This document shows positions 44,060 to 52,814 of a stretch of 64,000 bases of DNA, in pieces (position 1 is the stretch's first letter; each line of letters begins with the position of its first letter). The notes under the pieces are model-generated. The model saw only the letters and a list, made by a program, of their open reading frames with translations. It ran no database searches and was not told the DNA's origin. The translations under genes and the position numbers were made by a program. Source of the DNA: Xylanimicrobium pachnodae JCM 13526 = NBRC 107786 (GTDB lineage: Bacteria > Actinomycetota > Actinomycetes > Actinomycetales > Cellulomonadaceae); NCBI GenBank assembly GCA_001592145.1, contig BCWJ01000018.1:36515-100514 (forward strand), given 5' to 3'.

Positions 44060-45232
44060 ATGCCACTGGCCCGGCTCGTGTGGAGCGACGATCTGCTGCA
44101 CTACGACTTCGGGCACGGTCACCCTATGGCGCCCGCGCGCCTGGACCTGACGATGCGGCTCGCCGCGGAGCTGGGGCTGCTGGACTCGCCCGAGCTGGAG
44201 ATCGTCGGCGTCCCGCCCGCGGGCGACGCCGTGCTGGAGTCGGTGCACGACGCCGCGTACATCGCCGCGGTGCGCGCCGCGGCGCGCGGGGTGCTGGCCC
44301 CCGACCGGGGCCTGGGCACCGAGGACGACCCGGTGTTCCCCGGGATGCACGACGCCGCGGCCCGGCTCGTGGCCGGGTCGGTGGACGTCGCCGACGCCGT
44401 CTGGGCCGGGACCGTGACCCACGGGCTCAACATCGCGGGCGGCATGCACCACGCGCACCGCTCGGCGGCGTCGGGGTTCTGCATCTACAACGACGCGGCG
44501 GCTGCGATCCGGCGCCTGCTCGACGCCGGTGCGCAACGGGTGGCGTACGTGGACCTGGACGCCCACCACGGCGACGGCGTCGAGGCCGAGTTCTGGGACG
44601 ACCCGCGCGTGCTGACGTTCTCGATCCACCAGGACGGCTCCACCCTGTTCCCCGGCACGGGCAACCCGGCCGACGTCGGGGGGCCGGACGCCGACGGCAC
44701 GGCGGTGAACGTGGCGCTGCCGCCGCGCACCGCCTCGGCGGCCTGGCTGCGGGCGCTCGACGCGGTGATGCCCGCCGTGGTGCGCGAGTTCCGCCCGCAG
44801 GTGATCGTGTCCCAGCACGGCGCGGACGCGCACGCCAAGGATCCGCTGAGCGACCTGCGCATCGGGGTGGCGGCCCTGGCGCAGGGCGCGCGCATGGTGC
44901 ACGAGCTCGCCCACGAGGTGGCGGACGGCCGGTGGGTGGCGCTCGGCGGTGGCGGGTACGCCGTGGTCGACGTCGTGCCGCTCGCCTGGACCTCGCTGAT
45001 CGCGGAGGCGCTGCACACGCCGCTCGACCTGTCCCGGCCCATGCCGCCGGCCTGGCGCGACTACGTGGCCCGTGCCGTGGGGCGGGTCGGGGAGCGCCGC
45101 CTGGAGGTGGACCCTGTCACGTGGCGGCGGTGGGTGGCCGGCTACGACCCGGCCGACGCCGTCGACCGGGCCGTGCTCGCGACGCGCCGGCACGTGTTCC
45201 CGCTGTGGGGCCTGGACCCGTACCAGGACTGA
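44060..45232 (+). CDS. acuC: AcuC-type histone deacetylase family protein
   Basis: 390 residues. Class I/II deacetylase fold: HPMAPARLDLT near the N-terminus, GGMHHAHRSAASGFCIYND, zinc ligands Asp167 and His169 in VDLDAHHGDG and Asp256 in QHGADAH, and the C-terminal LGGGGY. In Bacillus AcuC deacetylates acetyl-CoA synthetase; the substrate here is not shown. ATG 44060 is the conserved start (PLARLVW); the nearby GTGAGGCG is the only weak ribosome binding site. Confidence 0.9.
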   Translation: MPLARLVWSDDLLHYDFGHGHPMAPARLDLTMRLAAELGLLDSPELEIVGVPPAGDAVLESVHDAAYIAAVRAAARGVLAPDRGLGTEDDPVFPGMHDAAARLVAGSVDVADAVWAGTVTHGLNIAGGMHHAHRSAASGFCIYNDAAAAIRRLLDAGAQRVAYVDLDAHHGDGVEAEFWDDPRVLTFSIHQDGSTLFPGTGNPADVGGPDADGTAVNVALPPRTASAAWLRALDAVMPAVVREFRPQVIVSQHGADAHAKDPLSDLRIGVAALAQGARMVHELAHEVADGRWVALGGGGYAVVDVVPLAWTSLIAEALHTPLDLSRPMPPAWRDYVARAVGRVGERRLEVDPVTWRRWVAGYDPADAVDRAVLATRRHVFPLWGLDPYQD

Positions 45233-45260
45233 CGTGGCGGTGACGTCGGGCGTCGAAAGT

Positions 45261-45352
45261 GTGCTAGATGACCGCTAGACACTGTGCTAAATCCCTACTA
45301 GCGGTTGTGCTAACGAACAACTAGATGGTGTGCTAGGCAACTAGGCTGCCCG
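45261..45352 (+). repeat. Four 23-bp direct repeats upstream of the decayed DUF4143 gene
   Basis: GTGCTA occurs at 45261, 45284, 45307 and 45330, exactly 23 bp apart. In the first three it is followed after 8 bases by CTAG, and in the fourth after 5 bases. The sequence differs from the repeats at 30508-30599 but the copy number, period and position against the DUF4143 gene are the same. Confidence 0.9.
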
Positions 45353-46072
45353 TACGGCCACCTACCTGCGGCGCCTCGTCGATGAGGTGCTCGACGACGT
45401 GCTGGACGGGCTCCCCGCGGTGACCAGCTCGTACACCGTGACGTCGCCGGGCTCGCCGAGGTGCGAGCCCCGGACCGGCTGGCAGCGTTCGCACGTGCCG
45501 TCGCGGCGAACACCGCCGGAGTCGCCGCGCTGAGCACCCTGGCGGAAGCAGCCGGAGTCACGGGGGCGACGGCCCGCGTCTACGGCGACCTGTTGACGGA
45601 CCTCGCCATCATCGAGCCGCTGCCTGCCTGGCACTCGAACCGCTTGAGCCGACTGCTCAAGGCGCCGAAGTACCACGTGCTCGACCTGGGCCTGTGGGCG
45701 CACCTGGTGGGCGTAGACAGCACGGCAGTCGCCCGCGACGGGAACCTCATGGGTCGTGCGATCGACACGTTTGTCGCGGCGCAGATCCTCCCCCTGGTGG
45801 CGGTCAGCCATCCGCAGGTTCGCGCGTTCCATCTGCGAGACGCGAACGGGCGACGTGAGATCGACCTCCTGCTGGAGGGCCCTCGGGGCCGCGTCGTCGC
45901 GATCGAGGTCAAGGCCGCCGCCGGGGTGACGGCCAGGGACGCGCGTCACCTGACCTGGCTGCGCGACGATCTCGGGGAGCAGTTCCACCGCGGCATCGTC
46001 TTCCATACGGGCCAGCACACCTACCGGCTCGACGACCGGGTCTGGGCCGTGCCGATCGCCACGCTGTGGTAA
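45345..46072 (+). pseudogene. Decayed AAA/DUF4143 gene: N-terminal stub and C-terminal domain, ATPase lost
   Basis: From about 45345 one frame reads AARTATYLRRLVDEVLDDVLDGLPAV, matching the N-terminus of AAA/DUF4143 proteins just before Walker A, but no ATG/GTG start or Walker motifs follow. After about 45420 the homology resumes in another frame at RAPDRLAAFARAVAANTAGVAALSTL and continues for 203 residues (GTG 45461 to TAA 46072), including GRREIDLLLEGPRGRVVAIEVKAA, the PD-(D/E)xK-like core. About 180 residues of ATPase are missing and the frames disagree, so this is an internal deletion remnant. The C-terminal part could still be translated from 45461. Confidence 0.8.
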
Positions 46073-46110
46073 CGGAACGCCGACCAGGAGCTCTGCCGCC
46101 GCGCAGGCCC

Positions 46111-46143
46111 GGGGGCTCCGCCGCACGTCACGGCGGAGCCCCC
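46111..46143. terminator. Bidirectional hairpin between the DUF4143 remnant and the ssu operon
   Basis: GGGGGCTCCGCCG (46111-46123) pairs perfectly with CGGCGGAGCCCCC (46131-46143) across a 7-nt loop, between convergent genes. Confidence 0.8.
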
Positions 46144-46156
46144 GGAGCAACGGTCC

Positions 46157-47218
46157 TCAGGACCGCAGCAGCGGCAGGAGCTCGCGGCCCTGACGTTCGA
46201 TCTCCTGCAGGTACGGGGTGTCCGAGAGCACGAAGTGCGTGACGCCCAGGTCCTCGTACCGGCGCAGCGCCTTCGCGACGTCCTGCGCCGACCCGACCAG
46301 CCAGGTGGTCGCGGCGCCGCCCGCCCCGAGGGTGCCCGGGGTGGTGTAGAGGATGTCGTCGAGCACCTCACCGCGGGCGGCGAGGTCCAGCAGGCGCTGC
46401 TGCCCGACGGCGGTGCGCCGCCCGGGCCGGAGCCGTTGCCCGGTGGACGCGGCGAGCGCGGCAACCTTCTGCTCCGCCGCCGCCCACGCCTCGTCCGTCG
46501 TGTCACGCACCACGGTGGTGATGCGCAACCCGAACTCCAGCGGGGCGTGCTCACGGCCCAGCTCCTGCTCCAGCGCGCGCAGCCGGGCGATGCGTTCGGC
46601 CACGCCGTCCAGGGGCTCGCCCCAGAAGAGCTGCACGTCCGCCTCGGCCGCCGCGACGCGCTGGGCGGCGTCGGACGCCCCACCGAAGTACAGGGTGGGG
46701 TGCCGCCGCTCGCCGACCGTGACCGGCTTGAGCTCCAGCCGGGACCCCGCCACGGAGAAGTGCTCGCCCGCGAAGGTGACCTCGTCCTGCGTCCACAGCC
46801 GCCGCACGATCTGGAGGAACTCCCGGGTGCGCGCGTACCGGTGCGCCTGGTCGCCCTCCACGTCGCCGTACGCGGCCAGATCGTCCTGCCCCGAGACGAT
46901 GTTGATCAGCGCCCGCCCACCCGTGAGGTGGTCCAGGGTGGCCGCCGAGGCCGCCAGGTGCGCCGGCCGCCAGTACCCCGGCCGCACCGCGATCAGCGGC
47001 TTGAACGTGGTGGTGCGCGCGGCGAGCGCGGTGGCCACGGTGAACGTGTCCGGGCGGCCCCAGCTCGTGCCCAGCAGCGCACCCTCCCAGCCCGAGTCCT
47101 CCAGGGCGCGGGCGTGCCGGGTCAGGTGGTCCAGGGAGTTGTGCCCCTCGACCGTCGGCTCGCCACGGTGGCCGGGCTGGGTCTGGTTGGGGATGTACCA
47201 CAGGAGATGACTGCTCAC
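46157..47218 (-). CDS. ssuD: SsuD-like FMNH2-dependent alkanesulfonate monooxygenase
   Basis: 353 residues. Luciferase-like (LLM) TIM barrel: LLWYIPNQTQPGHRGEP at the start, ALLGTSWGRPDTFTVATALAARTT, IAVRPGYWRPAHLAASAATLDHLTGGRALINIVSGQ, typical of SsuD-type desulfonation enzymes that release sulfite and an aldehyde. GTG start at 47218 with GAGGAG 6 nt upstream; the frame is open far upstream only as a shadow. Last gene of the six-gene operon. No flavin reductase (SsuE) gene is in the window, so FMNH2 must come from elsewhere. Confidence 0.88.
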   Translation of the reverse strand: MSSHLLWYIPNQTQPGHRGEPTVEGHNSLDHLTRHARALEDSGWEGALLGTSWGRPDTFTVATALAARTTTFKPLIAVRPGYWRPAHLAASAATLDHLTGGRALINIVSGQDDLAAYGDVEGDQAHRYARTREFLQIVRRLWTQDEVTFAGEHFSVAGSRLELKPVTVGERRHPTLYFGGASDAAQRVAAAEADVQLFWGEPLDGVAERIARLRALEQELGREHAPLEFGLRITTVVRDTTDEAWAAAEQKVAALAASTGQRLRPGRRTAVGQQRLLDLAARGEVLDDILYTTPGTLGAGGAATTWLVGSAQDVAKALRRYEDLGVTHFVLSDTPYLQEIERQGRELLPLLRS

Positions 47219-47244
47219 GGTGTGCTCCTCGCTCGTGGTGTGCG

Positions 47245-48279
47245 TCACTGGCCCGCGGACGGGCGACGTCGGGTGGAGGGTTCCGTCAGCGACGGCGGCT
47301 GGTAGCCCGCGTCCGCCGGGTTGAGCGTGGTGCCCGGCGGCACGATCTCGTCGATCGCGTCGAGCACGTCCGCGCTCAGGCGCACGTCGACCGCCGCCAG
47401 CGCCGCGTCCAGGTGGGCCTGCGTGCGCGGCCCCACGATCGCCGTCGACACCGCCGGGTGCTCCAGCACGAACCCGAGCGCGAGCTGCACGAGCGTGAGC
47501 CCGGCCTCCGCCGCCAGCTTCTCCAGCTGCTCGACGGCCGCCGCCTTGGCCTGGTTGGCCGGCAGCGCCGGGTCGTGGCGTCCGGGCTTGCGAGCGCGAC
47601 GCGGGCTGGCGGCCGCCGTCGCGTCGTCCCGCCCCGACAGCCAGCCGCCCGCCAGCGGGCTCCACGGCAGCACGCCCAGGCCGTACTGCTGCGCGACCGG
47701 CAGCACCTCCGCCTCGACGGCGCGGGCCAGGATCGAGTACGGCGGCTGCTCGGTGACCGGGCGCTCGCGGTGCCGGCGCTCGGCCACCCACTGCGCCTCG
47801 ACGAGCTGGGCGGCCGAGAACGTGGACGTGCCGAAGTAGCGGATCTTGCCCTGGCGCACCAGGTCGGTGAGCGCCCCGAGCGTCTCGTCGATGTCCGTCC
47901 CGGGCTCCGGGCGGTGCACCTGGTACAGGTCGATGTGGTCGGTCTGGAGGCGGGTCAGGGACGCCTCGACCTCGCGGATGATCCAGCGGCGGGAGTTGCC
48001 CGCGTGGTTGGGGTCCTCGCCCAGGCGGCCGTGCACCTTCGTGGCCAGGACGACGTCGTCGCGGCGCCCGCGCAGGGCCTTGCCGACGATCTCCTCGGAC
48101 TCGCCGCGCGAGTACACGTCGGCGGTGTCGACGACGTTGATCCCGGCGTCGAGCGCCGCGTGGATCACGGCGATCGACTCGTCGTGGCCGGTGCCGCCCC
48201 ACGCGCCGAAGTTCATGGTGCCCAGGGTCAGCGGGGAGACGTGGACGCCGGTGCGTCCCAGGGTGCGGTAGGTGGTCAT
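47245..48279 (-). CDS. Aldo/keto reductase in the sulfonate operon
   Basis: 344 residues. AKR (beta/alpha)8 barrel with the catalytic pattern: Asp in [22 protein letters not shown] with the Tyr just after, Lys in VVLATKVHG, His in [10 protein letters not shown], and cofactor-binding [15 protein letters not shown] near the end. It starts 3 bp after the monooxygenase stop and so is cotranscribed. In this setting it may reduce aldehydes that the monooxygenases release on desulfonation (inference); a general stress role cannot be excluded. Confidence 0.9.
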   Translation of the reverse strand: MTTYRTLGRTGVHVSPLTLGTMNFGAWGGTGHDESIAVIHAALDAGINVVDTADVYSRGESEEIVGKALRGRRDDVVLATKVHGRLGEDPNHAGNSRRWIIREVEASLTRLQTDHIDLYQVHRPEPGTDIDETLGALTDLVRQGKIRYFGTSTFSAAQLVEAQWVAERRHRERPVTEQPPYSILARAVEAEVLPVAQQYGLGVLPWSPLAGGWLSGRDDATAAASPRRARKPGRHDPALPANQAKAAAVEQLEKLAAEAGLTLVQLALGFVLEHPAVSTAIVGPRTQAHLDAALAAVDVRLSADVLDAIDEIVPPGTTLNPADAGYQPPSLTEPSTRRRPSAGQ

Positions 48280-48282
48280 GGG

Positions 48283-49647
48283 TCAGGCTCCAGTCGTTGC
48301 AGGGGTCAGGGTCCGGGCGGCCGTCCACCGGTTCTCGGGGACGGTGAGGCCGTAGTGCTCGCGCAGGGTGGTGCCCTCGTAGGCGGTGCGGAACAGCCCG
48401 CGCGAGCGCAGCACCGGCACGACGTGCTCGACGAACGCCTCCAGCCCGGACGGCAGCACCGGGGCCATGATGTTGAACCCGTCGGCGGCGCCGTCGTCGT
48501 ACCAGGCCTGGATCGTGTCCGCGATCTGCTCCGGGGTGCCCGCGAACGTGCGGTGGCCGCGGCCGCCGCCCAGGCGGCCGATGAGCTCGCGCACCGTGAG
48601 GTTCTCGCGGCGGGCGAGCTGGACGATGAGCGTGTAGCGGCTCTTGGCGCCCTCGATCTCGTCCTCGTCGGGCAGGTCCGCGGGCAGGTGGGAGTCCAGC
48701 CGCAGATCCGCCGGGTCCACCCGCAGGGTGCGGGCGAGCTGCTGGAGCGCGTACCGCGGCTCGATCAGCTCGTCGAGCTCCCGCTCGACCGCCTTCGCCT
48801 CCGCCTCCGTGGACCCGATCGCGGGCACGATGCCCGGCAGGATCTTGACGTCCTGAGGGTCGCGCCCGTGCGCCACCGCCCGGCCCTTGAGGTCCAGGTA
48901 GAACGCCCGCGTGTCCTCGAACGTCTGGTGGGCGGTGAACACCGCGTCCGCGTAGCGGGCGGCCAGCTCCTTGCCGTCGTGCGACGACCCGGCCTGCACG
49001 ATGACGGGGCGGCCCTGCGGGGTGCGGTGCGTGGTCAGCGGACCGGCCACGGAGAAGTGCGTGCCCACGTGCTCGATGGCGTGCACCTTGGAGCCGTCGG
49101 CCCACACCCCCGCAGCCTTGTCGGCGAGGATCGCGTCCTCCTCCCAGGAGTCCCACAACCCGAACGCCACGTCCAGGAACTCCGCCGCCCGCTCGTAACG
49201 GGCCGCGTGGAGCGGCTGCTCGTCCAGGCCGAAGTTGCGGGCCGCGGCAGGCCCCGCCGTCGTGACCACGTTCCACCCGGCGCGCCCGCCCGAGACGTGG
49301 TCGAGGGACGCGAAGCGGCGCGCCAGGTTGTACGGGGAGTTGTAGGTGGTGGACGCGGTGCCGATCAGGCCGATGTGCTGCGTGGCCCCCGCGAGCGCCG
49401 TGAGCAGCACGATCGGGTCGAGCGTGCCCGACGGGCGTCGGCCCACGTCACCCTGGAGCTGCGGGGAGTCCGCGAAGAACACCGAGTCGAGCGTGCCGGC
49501 CTCCGCCACCCGCGCGAGGTGCACGAAGTGCTCGAGCGACAGCGACGCCGCCCCCGGCGGGGACTGCGGCAGCCGCCACGACGCCTCGTGGTGGCCCGAC
49601 GACATGAGGAAGGCGTTGAGGACCAGATGTCCTGGACGGTGGGTCAT
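48283..49647 (-). CDS. NtaA/SnaA/DszA-family flavin-dependent monooxygenase
   Basis: 454 residues. LLM monooxygenase of the NtaA/SnaA/DszA(SoxA) branch: LNAFLMSSGHHEASWRLP at the start, then FFADSPQL, LDHVSGGRAGWNVVTTAGPAAARNFGL and VIVQAGSSHDGKELAARYADAVFTAHQ, all characteristic. Members oxidise EDTA/NTA-type chelators or organosulfur compounds such as sulfones. Overlaps ssuB by ATGA. With SsuABC and SsuD it points to scavenging sulfur from more than one class of compound. Confidence 0.9.
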   Translation of the reverse strand: MTHRPGHLVLNAFLMSSGHHEASWRLPQSPPGAASLSLEHFVHLARVAEAGTLDSVFFADSPQLQGDVGRRPSGTLDPIVLLTALAGATQHIGLIGTASTTYNSPYNLARRFASLDHVSGGRAGWNVVTTAGPAAARNFGLDEQPLHAARYERAAEFLDVAFGLWDSWEEDAILADKAAGVWADGSKVHAIEHVGTHFSVAGPLTTHRTPQGRPVIVQAGSSHDGKELAARYADAVFTAHQTFEDTRAFYLDLKGRAVAHGRDPQDVKILPGIVPAIGSTEAEAKAVERELDELIEPRYALQQLARTLRVDPADLRLDSHLPADLPDEDEIEGAKSRYTLIVQLARRENLTVRELIGRLGGGRGHRTFAGTPEQIADTIQAWYDDGAADGFNIMAPVLPSGLEAFVEHVVPVLRSRGLFRTAYEGTTLREHYGLTVPENRWTAARTLTPATTGA

Positions 49648-50459
49648 GCGGGGACCTCCTGAGGTTCCGGGGTGGGGGATGAGCTCTTCTCGACGCCGAG
49701 CGCGGCGAGCAGGTGGGTTCGCAGCGCGTGCTGGTCGCGGTGGTCGGCGGGTCGCTCCTGCGCGGCGATCCGGCCCGCGTCGAGCACCACCACCCGGTCG
49801 GCCAGCACGATCGCCTCGTCGACGTCGTGCGTGACCATGAGGACGGCCGGGCGGTGACGCTCCAGCAGGTCGCGCAGCAGGCCGTGCATGCGGGTGCGGG
49901 TCAAGGCGTCGAGCGCACCGAACGGCTCGTCCGCCAGGAGCAGCTCCGGGGACCGCACCAGCGAACGGGCCAGCGACACGCGCTGCTGCTCACCTCCCGA
50001 CAGCTCGCCCGGCCAGGCCCGCTCGCGGCCCGCGAGGCCCACCTCCGCGAGCGCGGCCGCGCCCGCCCGGTGGGCGTCCGCGCGGCTCAGTCCCGTCGCG
50101 GCCGCCAGACCCAGCACCACGTTGTCGAGCACCTTCGCCCACGGCAGCAGCCGCGAGTCCTGGAACACCACGGACACCGACGCCGGCACCGTGACCGTGC
50201 CGGACCCGGGGACGTCCCGGTCCAGCCCCGCCAGCGCGCGCAGCAACGTGCTCTTGCCGGAGCCCGACCGGCCCAGGATCGCGACGAACTCGCCCGCCGC
50301 GATGTCCAGGTCCAGGTGGTCCAGGACCGGCTCGTCGCCGTACGCCCGCACGAGGTCGCGCACGACGACGGAGGGCTGATCGTGGCCTGGCCCTCGCGTT
50401 GTCTGCTCGGCCTGTGGCTGCGCTCCGCTGCCCCTCAGTCCTCGAGTGTCTTGCGCCAT
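49644..50459 (-). CDS. ssuB: Sulfonate/nitrate-type ABC importer ATPase
   Basis: 271 residues. Walker A GRSGSGKST, Q-loop SVVFQDSRLLPWAKVLDNV, signature LSGGEQQRVSLARSLV, Walker B LLLADEPFGALD and the H-loop VTHDVDEAIVLADRVVVL, matching SsuB/TauB. The N-terminal 30 residues are polar and variable. The start at 50459 overlaps the permease gene by 25 nt; a later start is possible but no better placed codon is seen. Confidence 0.9.
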   Translation of the reverse strand: MAQDTRGLRGSGAQPQAEQTTRGPGHDQPSVVVRDLVRAYGDEPVLDHLDLDIAAGEFVAILGRSGSGKSTLLRALAGLDRDVPGSGTVTVPASVSVVFQDSRLLPWAKVLDNVVLGLAAATGLSRADAHRAGAAALAEVGLAGRERAWPGELSGGEQQRVSLARSLVRSPELLLADEPFGALDALTRTRMHGLLRDLLERHRPAVLMVTHDVDEAIVLADRVVVLDAGRIAAQERPADHRDQHALRTHLLAALGVEKSSSPTPEPQEVPA

Positions 50460-51307
50460 GAGAGGGCCCTCCTCTGCAGCAGCCGGACGACGGCGTCGGC
50501 CGTGTAGCCGAGGACGCCGTAGACGACGAGGCCGACGAAGATGATCTCGGTCTGGCCGTAGGTGCGGGCGAGCTCCATCATGTAGCCGATGCCCGCGGTG
50601 GCGTTGACCTGCTCGACGACGACGAGCGCGAGCATCGAACCGGTCACGGCGAAGCGCAGGCCCAGCAGGAACCCGGGCAGTGCGCCGGGAAGCACGACCC
50701 GGCGGACGAACTGGGCCCGGCTCAGGGCGACGGTCTCCGACAGCTCGACGAACCGGGCGTCGATGGACCGCAGCCCGTTGTGGGTGTGGATGTAGATGGG
50801 CAGGAACACCCCGATGGCGATGGTGATGACCTTCATGTCCTCCCCGATGCCGAACCACAGGATCAGCAGCGGCAGCAGGGCCAGGTTCGGGATGGACCGC
50901 TTGACCTGGATGGGCCCGTCGATCAGCGCGTCGCCCAGCCGGCTCAGGCCTGCCAGGAGGGCGAGGACCACGCCGATGGACACGCCGAAGACCAGCCCGA
51001 GCGCGGACCGCTGCAGGGAGATCGCCAGGTTCTCCTGGAGCCGCCCGGTCGAGACCAGGTCGATGCCGGTCGTGACGACGGTCCAGGGCGCCGGCAGGAT
51101 GCGCGGGTCGATGAGTCCCGTGGCGGAACCGGTCACCCAGATGGCGGCGAGCGCGCCGATGCCGAGCATCCGGGCGCCGCGGAAGGGCCGGCCCAGGCGG
51201 AGCCGGGTGCTTGCCGCGGGGCGGATGTCGGTGGCGGCCGCGGAGGTGCGCGGTCCGTACCCGAGCGTCCGGGAGCGGGGCCCGGCGTACGTGACGGCGG
51301 CGCTCAC
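50435..51307 (-). CDS. ssuC: Sulfonate/nitrate-type ABC importer permease
   Basis: 290 residues. MetI-like permease: GIGALAAIWVTGSATGLIDPRILPAPWTVV, ISLQRSALGLVFGVSIGVVLALLAG, and the EAA loop ELSETVALSRAQFVRRVVLPGALPGFLLGLR, close to SsuC. The GTG start overlaps the ssuA stop (GTGA). Confidence 0.9.
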   Translation of the reverse strand: MSAAVTYAGPRSRTLGYGPRTSAAATDIRPAASTRLRLGRPFRGARMLGIGALAAIWVTGSATGLIDPRILPAPWTVVTTGIDLVSTGRLQENLAISLQRSALGLVFGVSIGVVLALLAGLSRLGDALIDGPIQVKRSIPNLALLPLLILWFGIGEDMKVITIAIGVFLPIYIHTHNGLRSIDARFVELSETVALSRAQFVRRVVLPGALPGFLLGLRFAVTGSMLALVVVEQVNATAGIGYMMELARTYGQTEIIFVGLVVYGVLGYTADAVVRLLQRRALSWRKTLED

Positions 51308-52452
51308 CGGTCGCTCCCGTCGGCGGCCCGCTGCTCCTGGGCGGCCCGGTAGGCGACCTCGGCGAAGCGGGTGTCGAACAGCTCGGTGGCGTCCAGCGGC
51401 GCGCGGTCCTGCTCGGCGGAGAGCAGGTCGATGGTCTCCTGCTCCCGCTCGATGCCGTCGGCCCAGTCGGCGGGGATGTCGGGGACGGTCGCGTCGTCGA
51501 TGAGCACCTGGGCGTCCTCCGCGGACAACCCCTGGTCCTCGATGTAGTACTTCTGCTTCCACTCCTGCGGGTGGTCGGCGATCCAGATCTTCGCCTTGGC
51601 CCACGCCGCGACGTACTGGGTCAGCGCCGCGAGCTCGGCGGGGTCGTCCAGCACCTCGACGGGGGCGTACAGGTGCGAGGCGTCGTCGCGCAGGTGGTGG
51701 TCGATGGCGGTGGCGCCGTCGGCCGCGTACTGGTTGAGGTAGCGCGTGGCTGCGGTGCCGCCGAGCGGGGCGACGTCGACCTCCTTCGCGGCGAGCGCCG
51801 TGGGGTACACGTCGCCCGTCGAGGGCAGCTCGACCAGGGTGACGTCGTCCTGGGTGAGCCCGGCGGCGGCGAGCGCCTTGAGCACGAGCGCCCCCTGGGC
51901 CTGGCCCGGGCTGTAGGCGATCCGCTTGCCCTTGAGGTCGGCCAGCGAGGTGAGGGTGACGCCGGGGGCGGAGGCGAGCTGGTAGATGGGTGAGGTCTCC
52001 CAGTTCTCGCGGTAGAGCGCCGCGATGATGTGCACCGGCACACCCGTCCAGGTGGCCTGGAGCGGGGGGATGTCGGCGACCGCGCTCACGTCCACCGAAC
52101 CGGCGCGGAAGGCCTCGAGGGACTGGGGGCCGCCGGAGACGTTGGCCCACTCGATGTCGAAGTCGAGGGGGGCGTCGATCTGGTCGCCGGCGAGGTCCAG
52201 GGCGAACTGGGTGGTCGGGTCGCCGATCGCCAGCGTGGTGCCCGCGGGCACCTTGGTGGGCAGCGGGTCCGTGGGCGCGGGGACGGTGAGCGCGTCGCCG
52301 TCGTCCGTGCGCGTGGTGGCCTCGGCGAGTCCGGAGCAGCCGGCCAGGAGGCCGACGACGGCGAGGGTGCTGATGAGAGCGGCCGGGCGGCCGGGCACGG
52401 CCCGGCGGGGGCGCTTCCAGGGGATGCGCTGTGGGGGGATGAGTGTGGGCAT
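51304..52452 (-). CDS. ssuA: Aliphatic sulfonate-binding lipoprotein
   Basis: 382 residues. Long basic N-terminus, then a signal peptide ending in lipobox LLAGC (Cys39). The mature domain (LAIGDPTTQFALDLAGDQID; GGPQSLEAFRAGSVDVSAVADIPPLQATWTG; LADLKGKRIAYSPGQAQGALVLKAL) is the NMT1/SsuA-like solute-binding fold. First structural gene of the operon, 85 bp after a Cys-Cys leader peptide gene. GAAGGG lies 10 nt upstream of the ATG. Confidence 0.88.
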   Translation of the reverse strand: MPTLIPPQRIPWKRPRRAVPGRPAALISTLAVVGLLAGCSGLAEATTRTDDGDALTVPAPTDPLPTKVPAGTTLAIGDPTTQFALDLAGDQIDAPLDFDIEWANVSGGPQSLEAFRAGSVDVSAVADIPPLQATWTGVPVHIIAALYRENWETSPIYQLASAPGVTLTSLADLKGKRIAYSPGQAQGALVLKALAAAGLTQDDVTLVELPSTGDVYPTALAAKEVDVAPLGGTAATRYLNQYAADGATAIDHHLRDDASHLYAPVEVLDDPAELAALTQYVAAWAKAKIWIADHPQEWKQKYYIEDQGLSAEDAQVLIDDATVPDIPADWADGIEREQETIDLLSAEQDRAPLDATELFDTRFAEVAYRAAQEQRAADGSDR

Positions 52453-52537
52453 GGCGAAGAGACCCTTCGTGGGCAGGGTGGTGCACGGGCAGGGGCGGGG
52501 GTCACGGCGGGACGCGGTGCCGTCGTCGGTGTCGCGG

Positions 52538-52597
52538 TCAACAACAGCGGCGGCGGCGACGGCAGCCGGTGCGGGCCGTGTGCGGGGTGCTGTTCAT
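52538..52597 (-). CDS. Cysteine-ending leader peptide of the ssu operon (19 aa)
   Basis: A 20-codon frame on the minus strand encodes MNSTPHTARTGCRRRRRCC and stops directly after two Cys codons (TGT TGT), with a further Cys and a run of five Arg before. It lies 85 bp upstream of ssuA. Short Arg/Cys-rich leader peptides ahead of cysteine and sulfur-assimilation operons are known from Streptomyces and mycobacteria, where slow decoding of Cys codons signals sulfur shortage. The same role is inferred here. The ribosome binding site is weak (GGTGG). Confidence 0.7.
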   Translation of the reverse strand: MNSTPHTARTGCRRRRRCC

Positions 52598-52814
52598 GAC
52601 GGCCACCGTAGAGGCTTCTTGAGTAAAAGACATAGGAATGATCGAGCGTCCCACGATGTGGGATCGCGCCAGGGGGCGGCGTGCTTTTCGTGCCTCGGCG
52701 GGCATCGGGTAAACTGGCCGACGGACTTTTCTGCGTTGGTCGACGGGTTTCCCCTCGCGGGTTGACGGTGGCCGACAAGTTCCACCGACCGACACCCGCA
52801 CTGTGGAGGACCTC

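Noticed and set aside
45461..46072. The 203-codon frame as a complete gene
   Set aside because: It matches only the C-terminal half of AAA/DUF4143 proteins, and the N-terminal stub survives upstream in another frame; called a pseudogene, although translation of the fragment is possible.
47219..49276. N-terminal extension of the SsuD-like protein to 1039 residues
   Set aside because: The added frame overlaps the aldo/keto reductase and NtaA-like genes in another phase; homology starts at residue 1 of the GTG 47218 form.
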